From: Magicicada septendecula
Lineage: Eukaryota > Arthropoda > Insecta > Hemiptera > Cicadidae
DNA: 64,000 nt
Assembly (NCBI GenBank): GCA_034769895.1
Contig: CM068367.1
Location: 114,002,654 to 114,066,653, forward strand
Direction of reading: 5' to 3'
Shown: positions 11,625 through 22,409 of the stretch, piece by piece
Position numbering within the stretch: the stretch's first letter is position 1
How the letters are laid out: each line of letters begins with the position of its first letter
Notes under the pieces: model-generated
Told to the model about the DNA's origin: nothing
Seen by the model: the letters and a program-made list of their open reading frames with translations, nothing else
Databases searched by the model: none
Made by a program: the position numbers and the translations under genes

Positions 11625-12361
11625 AGTTTTTGGATGCTGTTGCTGAAAAAATTGCCGATATCCGATATCCATTCATGCGCAGCATTTTGGACTTCATCAG
11701 TGTCATAAAGTTCCTTTGCCGCTTAGTATGCGCCTCTTTCATAGGACAGAACAAGTGAAAATCACATGCTGTAAGGTTAGGACTGTAAGGATTGTCTTCC
11801 TACTCAAAATTTTCAAGTAGTTCCTTCATAATGCGTGTCGAATTACGTGCGTAAATTTTTTGCCATTGCAGACACTAAGAGATGATGTAACGATGAATTT
11901 CACGGGAAATACCCAATTGGACAGCAAAATCATCCATTGCGATTCGCCTGTTTGCAAGAAAAAGTTGGTGTACTCGTTCAGTGTTGCCATCCGTTGTCGA
12001 GGTTGATGGTCTTCCTGGCTGGTAGCATCATCCTCGGTATCCGTGCGAAAATTTTCAAACAATTCATAAAAACATGTTCTGCGGTGAAAATGTCACCATA
12101 CACTTACCTGAACAGCCGATGAATCTCATTAGGATTACACCTCCTTCCTCGCAGAAAAAGAGTCACTGCCCGGATTCCTAATTTGGCGGCTATTTGGAAA
12201 CAGCGTGACAGGTTTCGTGGCTAACAACGTACTAACCGTTCCTGCCAGTGGGAAACGTTACTACAGCTGACGGAAACGGTAGTTTACCAGTGCTGGCAAC
12301 AATCTTCATCAAAATATCTCTTTATCAAAAAATATGGGTAAGTGCTTTTGACTACCCCTCG
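11625..12361 (-). pseudogene. mariner transposase relic, internally deleted
   Basis: On the minus strand, upstream of 12083, a decayed HTH region reads NPNEIHRLF and VYGDIFTAEHVF, followed by the linker GRPSTSTTDGNTERVHQLF and a second-HTH segment FAVQLGISREIH. These match the N-terminal DNA-binding part of mariner transposases (GRPS/RPSTS linker). The sequence then jumps to PYSPNLTACDFHLFCPMKEA (11720-11792), the region of the third catalytic D (PYSPDL-P-D-HLF). The catalytic core with the first two aspartates is therefore deleted. At the right end, 12343-12361 on the minus strand reads CGAGGGGTAGTCAAAAG, a mariner-like terminal repeat followed by TA. I found no matching left TIR. Many stops; dead. 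Confidence 0.8.
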
Positions 12362-12364
12362 TAT

Positions 12365-13425
12365 TTTGTATTTTAGCTCACGTCTTTGTTCGTATGTTAA
12401 CTAACACAGCGAAATTGCAGATAAAAAATTAAGCAAGCCTGCGCTCTATAAATTAGAGTTATATATTAGTTCAAGATTTATTTTTTCCAAACCGAAACCC
12501 TGCCAAGAATACAATAAACTAAACATTTTCATTTAGCTAGCAGCATGAACAAAGTAATATTTCTTGATTACGCATTAAAATTGCAGCACAAAGAAATACA
12601 CAACATCCAGCAAAATCGGGCACAATGCACAAAAGACAAGATAGGATATTGACGGCCACAGACTATACTGAATTGTAAAGTCTCTCTTTCTTTCTCTCTT
12701 TCTTCTTCTACCTCTCTTTTTTCTTCCATCCAGCTGCATTGTCAAGACTTTCCTTGGTAATTTTCATCCCCGCCATCTTCATCAAATGTCCTGGCAACAT
12801 TAACCTTGACAATTTATTATATTTTATAATGGCTACGTTTCCTAAAGAGTGCGTATAATTCTTGGTTGTAACGTATCCTTTCTTACACTCCTTTCGCATA
12901 CTGGACCGTAACATTGCAAATTACTATTATCAATTTCAAATAATGTCTACTAAAATCATTTTTCACTTTTCTTCTTACGTTTTTCGTTCTCTTGGCATAA
13001 TATACTTGGAATGACCAAACGATAAAAGCGGGCTTTATTTGTGACATGTGTGATCATTCAATGAATTCCGCAAAGGGTCATGTGTGTTCATTCAATTCAA
13101 AAGCTGCACACCATATTCTTTTCCTCCGTAGCTTTCAAACTGCAGTTTTGGCTTAGCAAACAAGGAAAACATAAAACCCACAATTTTCTCCCACAATTAA
13201 CCCACGCCAACCAATCGTGATGTGATTGAAACATTGATTAGTACCACAAATTTCCACAAAACACTTTATTATGTGAAACTCTGTATCACATTAGCTATAA
13301 TTTAATCTTTGGTCGTACTACCGTGGGAGCAAATTGTTTCAGGTTCCAGGTGCAGGGGCACAATGCAGGCGTGCCCCGGTCACGGCAGCGTCCGGGCGAG
13401 CCCGATAACTGCCTGATGCTCATTG
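12365..13425. other. mostly featureless; possible LINE tail near 12.7-12.9 kb
   Basis: A minus-strand ORF (12914-12708) contains YNKLSRLMLPGHLMKMAGM and a lysine-rich end, vaguely like the R-WAGHL-RM block of LINE tails. The match is too weak to call. The rest shows nothing recognisable. From 13340 the sequence becomes GC-rich. Confidence 0.35.
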
Positions 13426-13429
13426 TAGA

Positions 13430-13666
13430 CAGGGCCGGCGAGAGGGGGGGCCCGGGGTCCCGAAGCGGGCCCGGCGCATAACGGCCTTTGCCCTTTGTTA
13501 AAAGAAACCCATTTATTTACGATTAAAGTTAAGAATAACGAATTGTAGGGTCAATTAATAAACCCTAAACCATTAACAATCCAACAGTAATGATTTTGGT
13601 AAGTTTTTCTTTGGGGGGCCCAAAAATGTTTAGCCCCGGGTCCCGTGATCGCTCTCGCCGACCCTG
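13430..13666. mobile_element. non-autonomous hAT-type element (237 bp) with 8-bp target duplication
   Basis: The element begins CAGGGCCGGCGAGAG and ends CTCTCGCCGACCCTG, a 15-bp terminal inverted repeat with one mismatch. It is flanked on both sides by ATTGTAGA (13422-13429 and 13667-13674). An 8-bp duplication plus TIRs starting CAGGG is diagnostic of the hAT superfamily. Subterminal GC-rich stretches (GGGGGGCCCGGGGTCCCG on the left, GGGGGGCCC and CCCCGGGTCCCG on the right) extend the inverted symmetry. The AT-rich interior has no ORF. The intact duplication suggests a fairly young insertion. Confidence 0.9.
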
Positions 13667-13719
13667 ATTGTAGATGCTTGGTAGCGAAACTTATCGCAGT
13701 TGCAGGATGGACCCTCCTT

Positions 13720-14880
13720 TTTTATTTATTTTCGGAGGTGAAGGATGCGGGCTGTGATTGGCTGAATCGCGTCGCGATCCACCACGGCTGGAGTGGGGAA
13801 GTCTTCGCGGACTCTTCGCAAGGGCAGGCAGGATTTGCACGCCCACAACGGGTCGTTACACTTCCGCTTGCCCAGTAAGAGTCCGGGGAGGCTGCCGTAG
13901 GCGATGCCGGGGCAGGCGACAGACTAGAGAGGCAGAAGGCACCCGCAAAAGGCGGGGCTTGGCACACCTAGAGCGGGTACAACTCCCGATCCATCTGTCG
14001 GCATGCAGCGGAACGGAACATGAATTTGCAGGAGGTTATCAAGTACGGAAGGGCGGTGTGTGGGGAGATCGTTTTGTGAATTATGGTGGATCTCGAGCAG
14101 GGCTCGAGGGCTTCTACGTTTGACTGGGGGAGGTCCTTAGTCCGTGCTAATGTGACGGAGGTGAGGACAGGACGATTTGGAGGCTCGATCGAATAGGTTG
14201 TACGAAAGAGTTCAAACGAACATGTCGAGCGACGGAACCTTCAATCCTCGCCTGATAACATCATTTTTAACATACCAGGGAGAGTTCGAGATGTAGCTGA
14301 GGGTACGAGACTGGAATACGTCCAGGGCGTGCAACAACGTCGGGCTGAAGGAGAGACCAGAAAGCTGGCGCTGCGTTCATCAGGATGGCTCTGAGAAAGA
14401 GCAGATAGATTGAGAGCTTCGTGGGCACAGGCAGTGGCCCTCCATTAGATAAAAACGGGAAAAGTTTGGCTTTGACGCTGCGAGCGCGCTGGAGTAAGTT
14501 GGACACGTGAGCTCTGAAGTTTAGGCGTCGATCAAGAGTGACGCCTAAGTACTTCACAGTAAGTTTCCAAGCGATTGGGTTCCTAAGGCATCGGGAAGTG
14601 AAGGCAATCCCCTCGGATTTCTCCGTATTGATTACCACCCGCCATTTCCTTAGCCAGGCCGGAAGAAGGGCAAGCTGATGCTGGACCACGTCAGTAGCAA
14701 AACGAAGGTTTCCTGAACGTCATCCGCACAGAGTGAGAGCGTAACTTCAGGCTGAACAGGCAGACCGTTCGTGTACACTAGACACAGAACGGGGCCGAGG
14801 ACAGATCCTTGGGGGCGCCGGCGGCGACGGGCCGGACAGAGGAGCAAATTGCAACCAGAAGTAAGATACAGCGTGTTGTA
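13720..14880 (-). mobile_element. Jockey-clade LINE: RT catalytic region to 3' end, degenerate
   Basis: The minus strand reads PQGSVLGPVLCLVYTNGLP (RT motif with PQGSVLGP), then SLCADDV (the catalytic Y/F-A-DD box with C before ADD). Next come LLPAWLRKWRVVINTEKSEG, VKYLGVTLDRRLNFRAHV, QRARSVKAKLFPFLSNG and PTKLSIYLLFLRAILMNAAP with FWSLL. This order (RT palm, thumb, downstream region) is typical of Jockey elements. At lower coordinates the tail continues in broken frames (GAPW-V-NDVI-like, then SVARHV) to an A-rich end at 13720-13735. Stops and small deletions are frequent. The two ORFs at 14267-14689 and 14650-14847 are parts of one former frame. Confidence 0.88.
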
Positions 14881-15191
14881 ATCAGAGAAAGAAGGCTACA
14901 CGATTATATTTGGTTATTTCCGTTTGAATTATTGAGTTAGCGTCCTTCAGTACTTTTCACAACCATCTTATGAACTGTGTAAAGTATTAAGAAACCATTA
15001 CGCCCCGTCGTAGGACAGGGCCAATCTTGTATAAATAATTTGTGTGAAATTGGGGTAATCATTTTTTGAAGGCATGGATGATATTGGATCAATTTTAATA
15101 GTCACGTAAAGAATAAAAATAACGAATTGAATTTCAGATGTATCATGACATTCAAAAACATGACAACATGAAAAGAATTAGTGAGGGAGAA

Positions 15192-15192
<1 letters not shown>

Positions 15193-15268
<76 letters not shown>

Positions 15269-15282
15269 CAGACAGACAGACA
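15193..15282. repeat. (GA)n microsatellite followed by (GACA)n
   Basis: About 36 GA units then ACAGGCAGACAGACAGACA. It has the same GA-to-GACA architecture as the tract at 3847-3910. Confidence 0.97.
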
Positions 15283-15284
15283 AG

Positions 15285-17605
15285 TCTGTATTCTTTTGTT
15301 TTGGGAGTGAAACCAAAAGAGAGAAAGACACCCGTTTTTCACTCAACATGTTTTAATAAAAAAAGTAATTTTCTACCAAATATTAAGTCTATATTCTGTA
15401 AAATATGAAAATGGAGGATTCAACTCGGTAACGATTCGCTTTTGTAAAGTAAGAGCAAAGTTACCTCGAGACGCGTCGTCATAGTTGTGAACAACAGAAA
15501 AGCGCCAATGAGATCGACAAACCAAACTTTCAACAGAAATAATAAAAACCTGTTATCACTTTATAGCAAGTTGAAAAACTTCGTAAATGACATAAACGAT
15601 TCTTTAATAATAGTATTAAACGTTATTTAACAACTAGTGAAACAAGTTTTATAATAAAAGAACGGAAGCTTTGGGGAAATTTACGTATAATTATTTGTTT
15701 CACAACAGACTTATTGTTCACAACAAATCAAATAAACTAAGTAAAATGGTTTGTTTTTTCTTTAATTTAATTGTTGGGTGTTTTGAGTTTATTTGAGTAT
15801 ACCTGGTCGTTGAAGAGTAGTTCCTTTGCCCGCGCAAAATTCTATTCTAATTTTTGTCTAATTTTAAATTTAAATAGAACAACTTTAATTTTTTGTAGTA
15901 TATGTTTCAAAAAATAGGTTTTGTGAGAAGGTTGGCTGCAACGAACAGTTTTACAACCGGATTAGTTTAACAGGAAAATTCAGCTGTCAAGAAGTATATC
16001 AGCTCAGTAAATACAGCGAATCTAGGCTCCAAATTCATACAGTTTCAAAGCAAGATAAAAATTTCTCCAAGCATTCGGAGAAAACTGCAAATAATATTTA
16101 CAGTACACTTTGAGCCAACGCACAAATAAACACGTTACGGAGACGTAGAGGTATAGTTCCAATCGTGAAATATTTAATGTCTACTGAGAGAAACTGACAA
16201 AATTAATATAAAAATAACATAAAATTATTGTTAGCTTACATGCTATTATTATTGTTGTTGTTGTTGTTTTGTTATTAATATTATTATTAGTAGTAGTAGT
16301 ATTTTTCCGTATATAGATTAGATCTGGGCAGACGTTCTGAGACAGGAAAAATATAGAAAGCGGATATATTCAATCCAGACATTGGGAGCTTTTCGAGTGG
16401 CAAGTTTCTATAGTAGTGTACGGTCGCAAAGGCGGTTACTTCCGTATCGATAATAGCGGGAGTGACCCTTATTGACCTCATAGTTTATAGGAAAAAGATG
16501 ACTCTGGAAAAACACAAGCTAAATAGATGAGAAAGCAGTGACAGAAGAAGCCAAGGCAGTCACTAGGTGCGGGTAGCAGGAACAATGTGAGAGACAAAGT
16601 AGTGGAAAGTGGGCATCATGACTTATCTGGAATCTCGTCGAGCGGTTGGACCGAGAATTCGGAGAGGTCAACTATTACCTTACCCATTTGGGTATGGGTA
16701 CTTCTGCGCCTACCTCTTAACATGGACAAAGAGAAGGCATAGCATACCAAGGGACAACAACGCTCACTATACATTCTTCGACTGGCAGACAAGATGTGGA
16801 AGCATAGATTGGTCAGATAACTCCGGATAACCAAGACCCTGACTTCGGTTATCCCTCCGAGTTCTCTGCCGTGGTGTAATCGATGATGTCCTGACACGAT
16901 TGCTGGGATAATATTGCCGTCTTCGTTAAGAAAAGCTCCAACAGAAGAAAAGCGAGACCCAATAAGCGTTGAATTGGCGCAAAGTAGATGAAAAATTACC
17001 AGAGAGAACCGAATGGTGACTAGATGTGATGCCAGCTCGCTGTAACGTTCAAACGGTTCCTAAGTGGACTTACGCGCTCGAATTGGGGAGGGGGTAAGGA
17101 TTTAGAGAGTGAATCATCAGGGAAGAAGACCTGTATCCTGACGGTGCACATAATATTTTTATCCTAAAAAATTATTGTTATTTTTATTATTATTATTTTA
17201 GAGCACACCCCATTTTATTCTTGATGGGTATTTATTATGAAACATATTCCTTTTAATAATGGAGTTTACTGACAAGAAATGATGTTATAAATCCTTTAAA
17301 GTGAAGAGTAAAACACATTGGTCAAAACAACGGAATAAGTAGCTAGACAAAGAGTGGGGTGAGTAACGACAAGCGTACAGGTAATATTAATAATGTTTTG
17401 CCCCAAGAAAATAAGTCGACAGTATCTCACTGGAAGCTAGCTAATAACACTTTGTTACTCATTGCCAACAGCGAGTTTCCTTACCTCATAATATTGAAAT
17501 TTACCTAATAATAAATGAATATCCTTAGCATTGCCAAGTCGTTTTCCGGTTTATGCAGCCGGTTTTTTCCTCTGTTAAAGTATTCGAGTAAACTAAATTT
17601 TACAT
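15285..17605. other. no gene recognised
   Basis: AT-rich with low-complexity patches (TTG)n/(TAG)n near 16250-16305. A GC-balanced stretch at 16600-16980 has small overlapping ORFs on both strands (16609-16830 plus, 16897-16616 minus). I cannot match it to a family; it may be an old repeat. Confidence 0.45.
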
Positions 17606-17609
17606 GGAA

Positions 17610-17966
17610 TGGTTGTCAGCCCTCGCACAACCCCCAACCTGGAGGACCAGCTGCATTGATTTTGGGTCACACAACCCTTCGACCGGCCGCCTTCTCTACG
17701 GCTGACGAGCCCGGTCTGCCTATTACCCATTTTGTATTGCTGACTTTGGTTCACCCCGGCTATTTTATTTCACCTGCACCACCCAGCACATTAGGAGCCA
17801 GAGAGCATTCCACCTGTATATCACCTGGGGAGGCGCCCAATGGGGGATTAGCAAACCCCGCCTAGGAGTAGTATCACAGAGCAAAAGACCTACGTTGCAA
17901 TACGGCTAGCCCCCAGACTGACACTACTCCAACACGCCCACGGACACCAGAAGAGCAGCCCCACAG
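17610..17966. repeat. GC-rich block, probably an interspersed repeat
   Basis: Composition changes abruptly at about 17610 (CAGCCCTCGCACAACCCCCA...) and again where the LINE tail starts near 17968. The open frame through it (plus strand, from 17515) is proline- and glycine-rich with no known domain, and its first third lies in ordinary AT-rich sequence. I interpret it as a repeat, possibly part of the LINE insertion that follows. Identity unknown. Confidence 0.45.
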
Positions 17967-17967
17967 A

Positions 17968-18420
17968 GGATACATCTGTGGAACGATAGAACGACTATTG
18001 AAGAATAAAACGCAGAGGGAGACACAGCTAAAGTTCTATAAGGTCGTGGCTGTGCCGACTTTAATGTATGGACGTGAAACTTGGACTATCTTGCAAAAAG
18101 ATATTTCAAAAATACAGGCCTCGTAAATGAAATTTTTAAGAGGAGTTAAGGTATGCTGTTTGTGAGAGCGTCTACGAAACGACGACGTAAGGAAAGACCT
18201 GAATTTACAGTCGGTTCTGGATAGAATGAAGGAATTCGGGCAGAATTTGAAGTCGCATGTGGAACGCATGGTAGACACGCGTATTCCTAAACAAGCGTTT
18301 AAATATAGGCCAGTGGGGACGAGAGATCGTGGAAGACCCTGGAAAAAATGGTCAGAGACTCTGTGAAGTCGGAACGGGCTATATCAATCTAGCGAAGAAG
18401 CCATGTGGTTAGTCATCTAG
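17968..18420 (+). mobile_element. LINE 3' end, degenerate
   Basis: The plus strand gives CGTIERLLKNKTQRETQLKF, then FYKVVAVPTLMYGRETWTIL (the conserved P-L-YG-ETW block). Next are a KFLRGV segment, LRNDDVRKDLN, SHVERMVDTRIPKQAF and GTRDRGRPWKKW, ending with a stop at 18363-18365. This is the same LINE-tail architecture as at 7.4 kb. A stop at 18124-18126 and one at 18165-18167 show it is dead. The copy is followed by a long (GAA)n tract. Confidence 0.85.
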
Positions 18421-18421
18421 T

Positions 18422-18519
18422 GAAGAAGAAGGAGAACAAGAAGAAGAAGAAGAAGAAGAAGAAGAAGAAGAAGAAGAAGAAGAAGAAGAAGAAGAAGAAG
18501 AAGAAGAAGATGATGAAGA
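18422..18519. repeat. (GAA)n microsatellite at a LINE 3' end
   Basis: About 28 AAG/GAA units with a GAT interruption at 18511-18513. Its position directly after the LINE tail suggests it grew from the element's 3' terminal repeat. Confidence 0.95.
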
Positions 18520-21225
18520 ATAAAAAGAAGAAATGTATTTCTTTCGAAATATTGAGCGAGTTCTGCATCTCAGGGAACTTACTAAATTACAAGATTTTGT
18601 AAGTTAAAAGATGTACTCGTACGCGTATAGTTCCATGTACATCGAAGCCCGTGAGAATACATATTTGTAATAATTGTAATTGTTTTACTTTACGTCGTCA
18701 ATGAATGGGCTATTGCGTGTGGATAGGTTTGGTGTTTTGTAAATTAATATGATTCTTTGTAAACAATTGAGGGCGTCAGCTATAGTATAAATACTAGTCA
18801 GACGGGCGTGAGGCTCAGCCTACTCACTACTTATTATTTTATTCTTAATTGTAGAACACAAGAATCTTTTGCGTGTTAAACCTGACGCACGCAGAACTGA
18901 ATAGTGCCTTTTCTTTTAGTTATTGAATTACAAGTAATGCATCATTACAAGACTTTCCATTTTTAAATCCACGCTGTTCTTCTTCAAAGTTACTATGTTG
19001 TAATAGCTTGAGCTGCTAAACCTTTGGCACTACCTTAAGTGTCGTGTTGCAAATCCTTCTAATTGAAAGTTTAATTCTCTGTCTAAGTTTTGGATTTGTT
19101 TGGTTGGCTGTTCACAACTTCTCTGCCGCTATCTCGTTAATACCTGTTTTGGTTGTTAAAGTAAGTAATTATTTTCCAACAGAATTTAATTAAATATTGT
19201 TTACGATGAAGATACCGGAGAGTTGTTTAAAAGTTACGTTTTCTGTTACGTCCTCGTTCATTAATAGACTGGTTTTGAGTATTAATAGTCAAGTAACTTC
19301 TGTTTTCGTTGAAATTGAGAAAGCCCTAGTATCGGATGAAATTTTAATAAGGGTAAATAAAATAGACGCAAAAAATGAATAAAATTATTTCAATATTTTC
19401 ACCGCTCTATTCCTGGAACTGTACAGAATAACTGGCGAGCACAAACAAAATAAAGGAAAAGAACAATTCTACCAGACGATTGTGTGAAGTTTAAAAAGGT
19501 GTAATATAAACACGGCGAGCGATCAAGACTGTAGGTTCCCTTTCACCCTGTCATCCGTTCCCTCGCTTCAACTTTGACGGCAGTAACCCATGGAAACTTT
19601 TTAAGGTAGCACTAACAGGAATTGAGTAGTAAAAAAAAAAAAAATACTCAGTGAATAAGAAAAGTACTGAGAGCGAGCGAGTGAGATAAACGAGATATTT
19701 ATCTTGCAAAATGTTGAGTTCCCACGGTTTTTATCACCGCACAAACACAAAGGCAAATATTTACACTGACACTCACAGGCGTAACGGTATTCTTTCCTTA
19801 ATCAATATACAAGCGCGCGCTGGCAACCGTAAATTGATTTTGTTTTTCCTAATGCGAATAGAAATCTGAAATACTTACGAGAATATACGCAGGTGGAAAT
19901 ATTTTGACGTTTGTTGATGTAGAAAAATAGTTTTTTCCGCTAATGTAGACAGGGTTAGAGGAGAAATAACTATCATTATCTTTTCCCCTTATTTGTTCAG
20001 ACAAATAACGAGAAACAGCTGTTCTTTCTGCCTAATAGGTAGTGCACAACAAACTGAATATTTTTTTGCACATTATGAATGGAATCATTGTTTTGTTGCT
20101 TAAAAATTAATTACTATTTTTTTGGTTCCATTGTTGGACCTTTCCATTAGCCAGACATTGTAGTCTCTGATGCGGTATATAACTGCGGTAGTCTTCTTAA
20201 CTTTTCAGCAAATTAAAAACAAAATAATCACCTGAATATGATAATACAGAAAGTAAGAAGGGCTGCTTCATACGTGGTCGAAATGGCGGAATAAGAAATC
20301 TAACAATTGACCAAGGCTTAACTAACTAGAAACCAACTAACAATTGACCAAGGGATAAGTTATCAACTAGAAAACTGGGTCCGTGAAATCTTAAAATACA
20401 TAGACCTATGTACTGATTTTCTTGGTCTGCTCAATAACACTTATGAAAATTAAACACATACAATATTAAAATTTTAGATCCCTTACAAGAAACGGACGTT
20501 ATTAAAATAGTAATTTACATTAATAATACTTTAATCTACTCGACGTTATAATAATTATAATAATTGTTTCAATAATTATAATCATAAAATTGCAATCGTA
20601 TGTGTGGTTTAATATGTCATGACGCAACCTGTTTCTTAAAGTTCTTGTACTTTAACGCTTAGATTAATTTATAATACTCTAATTGAACTGACACTTAACA
20701 TACTAAAGTGCTTAACTATACAGTCCACATTAACCCATTTTAACATTGAAAATGTTTATAAGGACGTGTCGCACATTTGAAAACGACCGCTGGTGCGTGA
20801 TCGAAAATGGGAACCGGTGAGTTTCCATAGAAACTACTTCTTTGTTGTGAATAACGTAGTACACATATAAAACTTCGCTTATGAATGCGACTACATTTAA
20901 CTTATAATCTGTACATTGGTAAATGAAGAATGCATTCATTGATTGGTGAATGAACATAAATATATATATATTTTTTAGGTTTATTGAAGCATTTTCAATG
21001 CCCTTCTCTGTGCATTGCATTTGTGCAATCCCTGTAAATTTTTGTGTGTGCATTAGTTGCTTTGTTTTCTTGTGGTCACTGTAGCGTGAAAAACGGTTTT
21101 AATTTAAAGTTTTTACATTTTATGGTGTCCTTGTAAACTGTTGTATGGATTCCGTAGTTTCCGTAGTTTGTTTCTTTCCGTAGCACTTTGTTCCATAGCC
21201 ACTTAGAGTTAAATATTTTTAATCA
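18520..21225. other. no gene recognised
   Basis: AT-rich non-coding DNA. It holds a 12-14 base A run near 19630 and a short imperfect tandem duplication at 20301-20376 (TAACAATTGACCAAGG twice, about 36 bp apart). A minus-strand ORF (21053-20730) has no recognisable domain. Confidence 0.5.
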
Positions 21226-21241
21226 CTATTAAGAAAATAGT

Positions 21242-21535
21242 GGCGGCTGAGTAGACCAGTGGGTATGGCACCTGGGTACTAATCAGAGGTCCCGGGTTCG
21301 ATTCCCGGGCTTGCACCATAAAATCAAGCTGCTTTTTTCAGCCCCCAGGTCGACTCAGCCTGTTGAAAATGAGTACCTGTGATAACATCTTGGGGATAAT
21401 AATGGGCGGCTGAAGCGTAGTGCTGATCCACACTGCCTTCCTTGTATGCCGTACGGCTCAGATAAGGCACCCAGCCTACCCTGCCTTCTCCTAAGCTACT
21501 TTGGTGGCACACATGGGAGCCATTATTATTATTAT
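21242..21535 (+). mobile_element. tRNA-derived SINE with perfect target-site duplication
   Basis: The 5' head looks like a tRNA gene: an A-box-like TAGACCAGTGGG at 21252-21263 and a perfect B box GGTTCGATTCC at 21294-21304, followed by CGGG. A tRNA-unrelated body follows (CAGCCCCCAGGTCGACTCAG, GATAATAATGGGC, CTACTTTGGTGGCACACA) and the 3' end is an (ATT)n tail. A 15-bp direct repeat TATTAAGAAAATAGT flanks it (21227-21241 and 21536-21550). This shows retroposition and a recent insertion. RNA polymerase III would transcribe an active copy from the internal boxes. A second copy lies at 63648-63933 (minus). Confidence 0.93.
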
Positions 21536-21554
21536 TATTAAGAAAATAGTTTTA

Positions 21555-22015
21555 CCATAAACAATAAATAAGAAAAAGTTAGTTATTTTACGCGAATTAA
21601 TTTTAACTATTATTAAAAATTACCTAAAAAAAATTAACTAATATATTTAATACTAGGTAAAAAAATGTTACTCTCGAAATACAAAATATTATTTTCTTAT
21701 GATATTATGATATAATTAATGATCGTTTACTTATGCTGTTCCCGGTGAAATTAGTTTTGACAACAGATTGTTTGGCTTTTGCTCGTATTTACATCAGATT
21801 AGTTTAGATTAGTAAACGTATTTACTAAATAATAAAAACTTTATGAAATTAATAAAAAAAATATTTAAGGTCCTGAACAAGGGTTGGAAAAAATAGGAGA
21901 CAAACAACTGAAGACAATGAAGTATGCATGTAAGTTTTTAAAACTTCTACCACATGGCCCAACTCCGTCTGATAAAGCCTTCTGCAGGGCTGCCTTCACC
22001 GTTGTGAATTTTTTG
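21555..22015. other. AT-rich, no gene
   Basis: Poly-AT sequence to about 21870. The part from 21880 belongs, or leads into, the element described next. Confidence 0.5.
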
Positions 22016-22017
22016 TT

Positions 22018-22150
22018 AACGTTTCGCTCCTCAGAATGTGTGACCTTCATCAGAAACGTGGGTGGTCTTGTTGAAGGACCTTGTTGCTAGGTCTTTCAAC
22101 AAGTCCTCAGATTCTGTGAATGACCACGGGCCTTTGGGCTCGTCTTCCAG
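22018..22150. repeat. remnant of the CTGANGA/GAAAC element family, with hairpin
   Basis: On the minus strand, 22053-22020 reads CTGATGA, a 20-base interval, then GAAACG. To the right, 22068-22102 forms a 14-bp stem (CTTGTTGAAGGACC against GGTCTTTCAACAAG, one mismatch), and 22121-22140 reads TGACCACGGGCCTTTGGGCT, resembling the GACCACGGCC ends of the elements near 10.8, 26.05 and 55.4 kb. Boundaries are uncertain. Confidence 0.5.
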
Positions 22151-22366
22151 CCGGTTTTACGGTTTACCAGATCTATGAATGCATACACTTAATGGACAAC
22201 ACTAGTACAGAATTCATTAAAGTTTCTTTTTTAATATACATAAAGTGTATATTTTTGACCATTAGTAAAAGATTTTGTAGGTAGAAATAAACAAGAATTG
22301 GTACCGAGAGCAGTAAGAGTCAATTTGTCTTTGTCGGCAATGTGTTTCTCAGTAGTAACTCTGAAC

Positions 22367-22394
22367 CATCGATCTAAACTAGTTTAGATCGATG
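22367..22394. repeat. perfect 28-bp palindrome
   Basis: CATCGATCTAAACT is followed directly by its exact reverse complement. CTGAACC repeats flank it (22361-22367 and 22397-22403). No loop. Confidence 0.95.
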
Positions 22395-22409
22395 CTCTGA
22401 ACCGATGGG

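Noticed and set aside
12708-12914. LINE tail on the minus strand (GHLMKMAGM)
   Set aside because: Only one weak motif; neighbouring blocks of the LINE tail are not found.
13645-14123. Overlapping 77-121 codon ORFs on both strands
   Set aside because: They lie in the GC-rich hAT end and the 3' UTR of the minus-strand Jockey copy, where stops are rare by composition.
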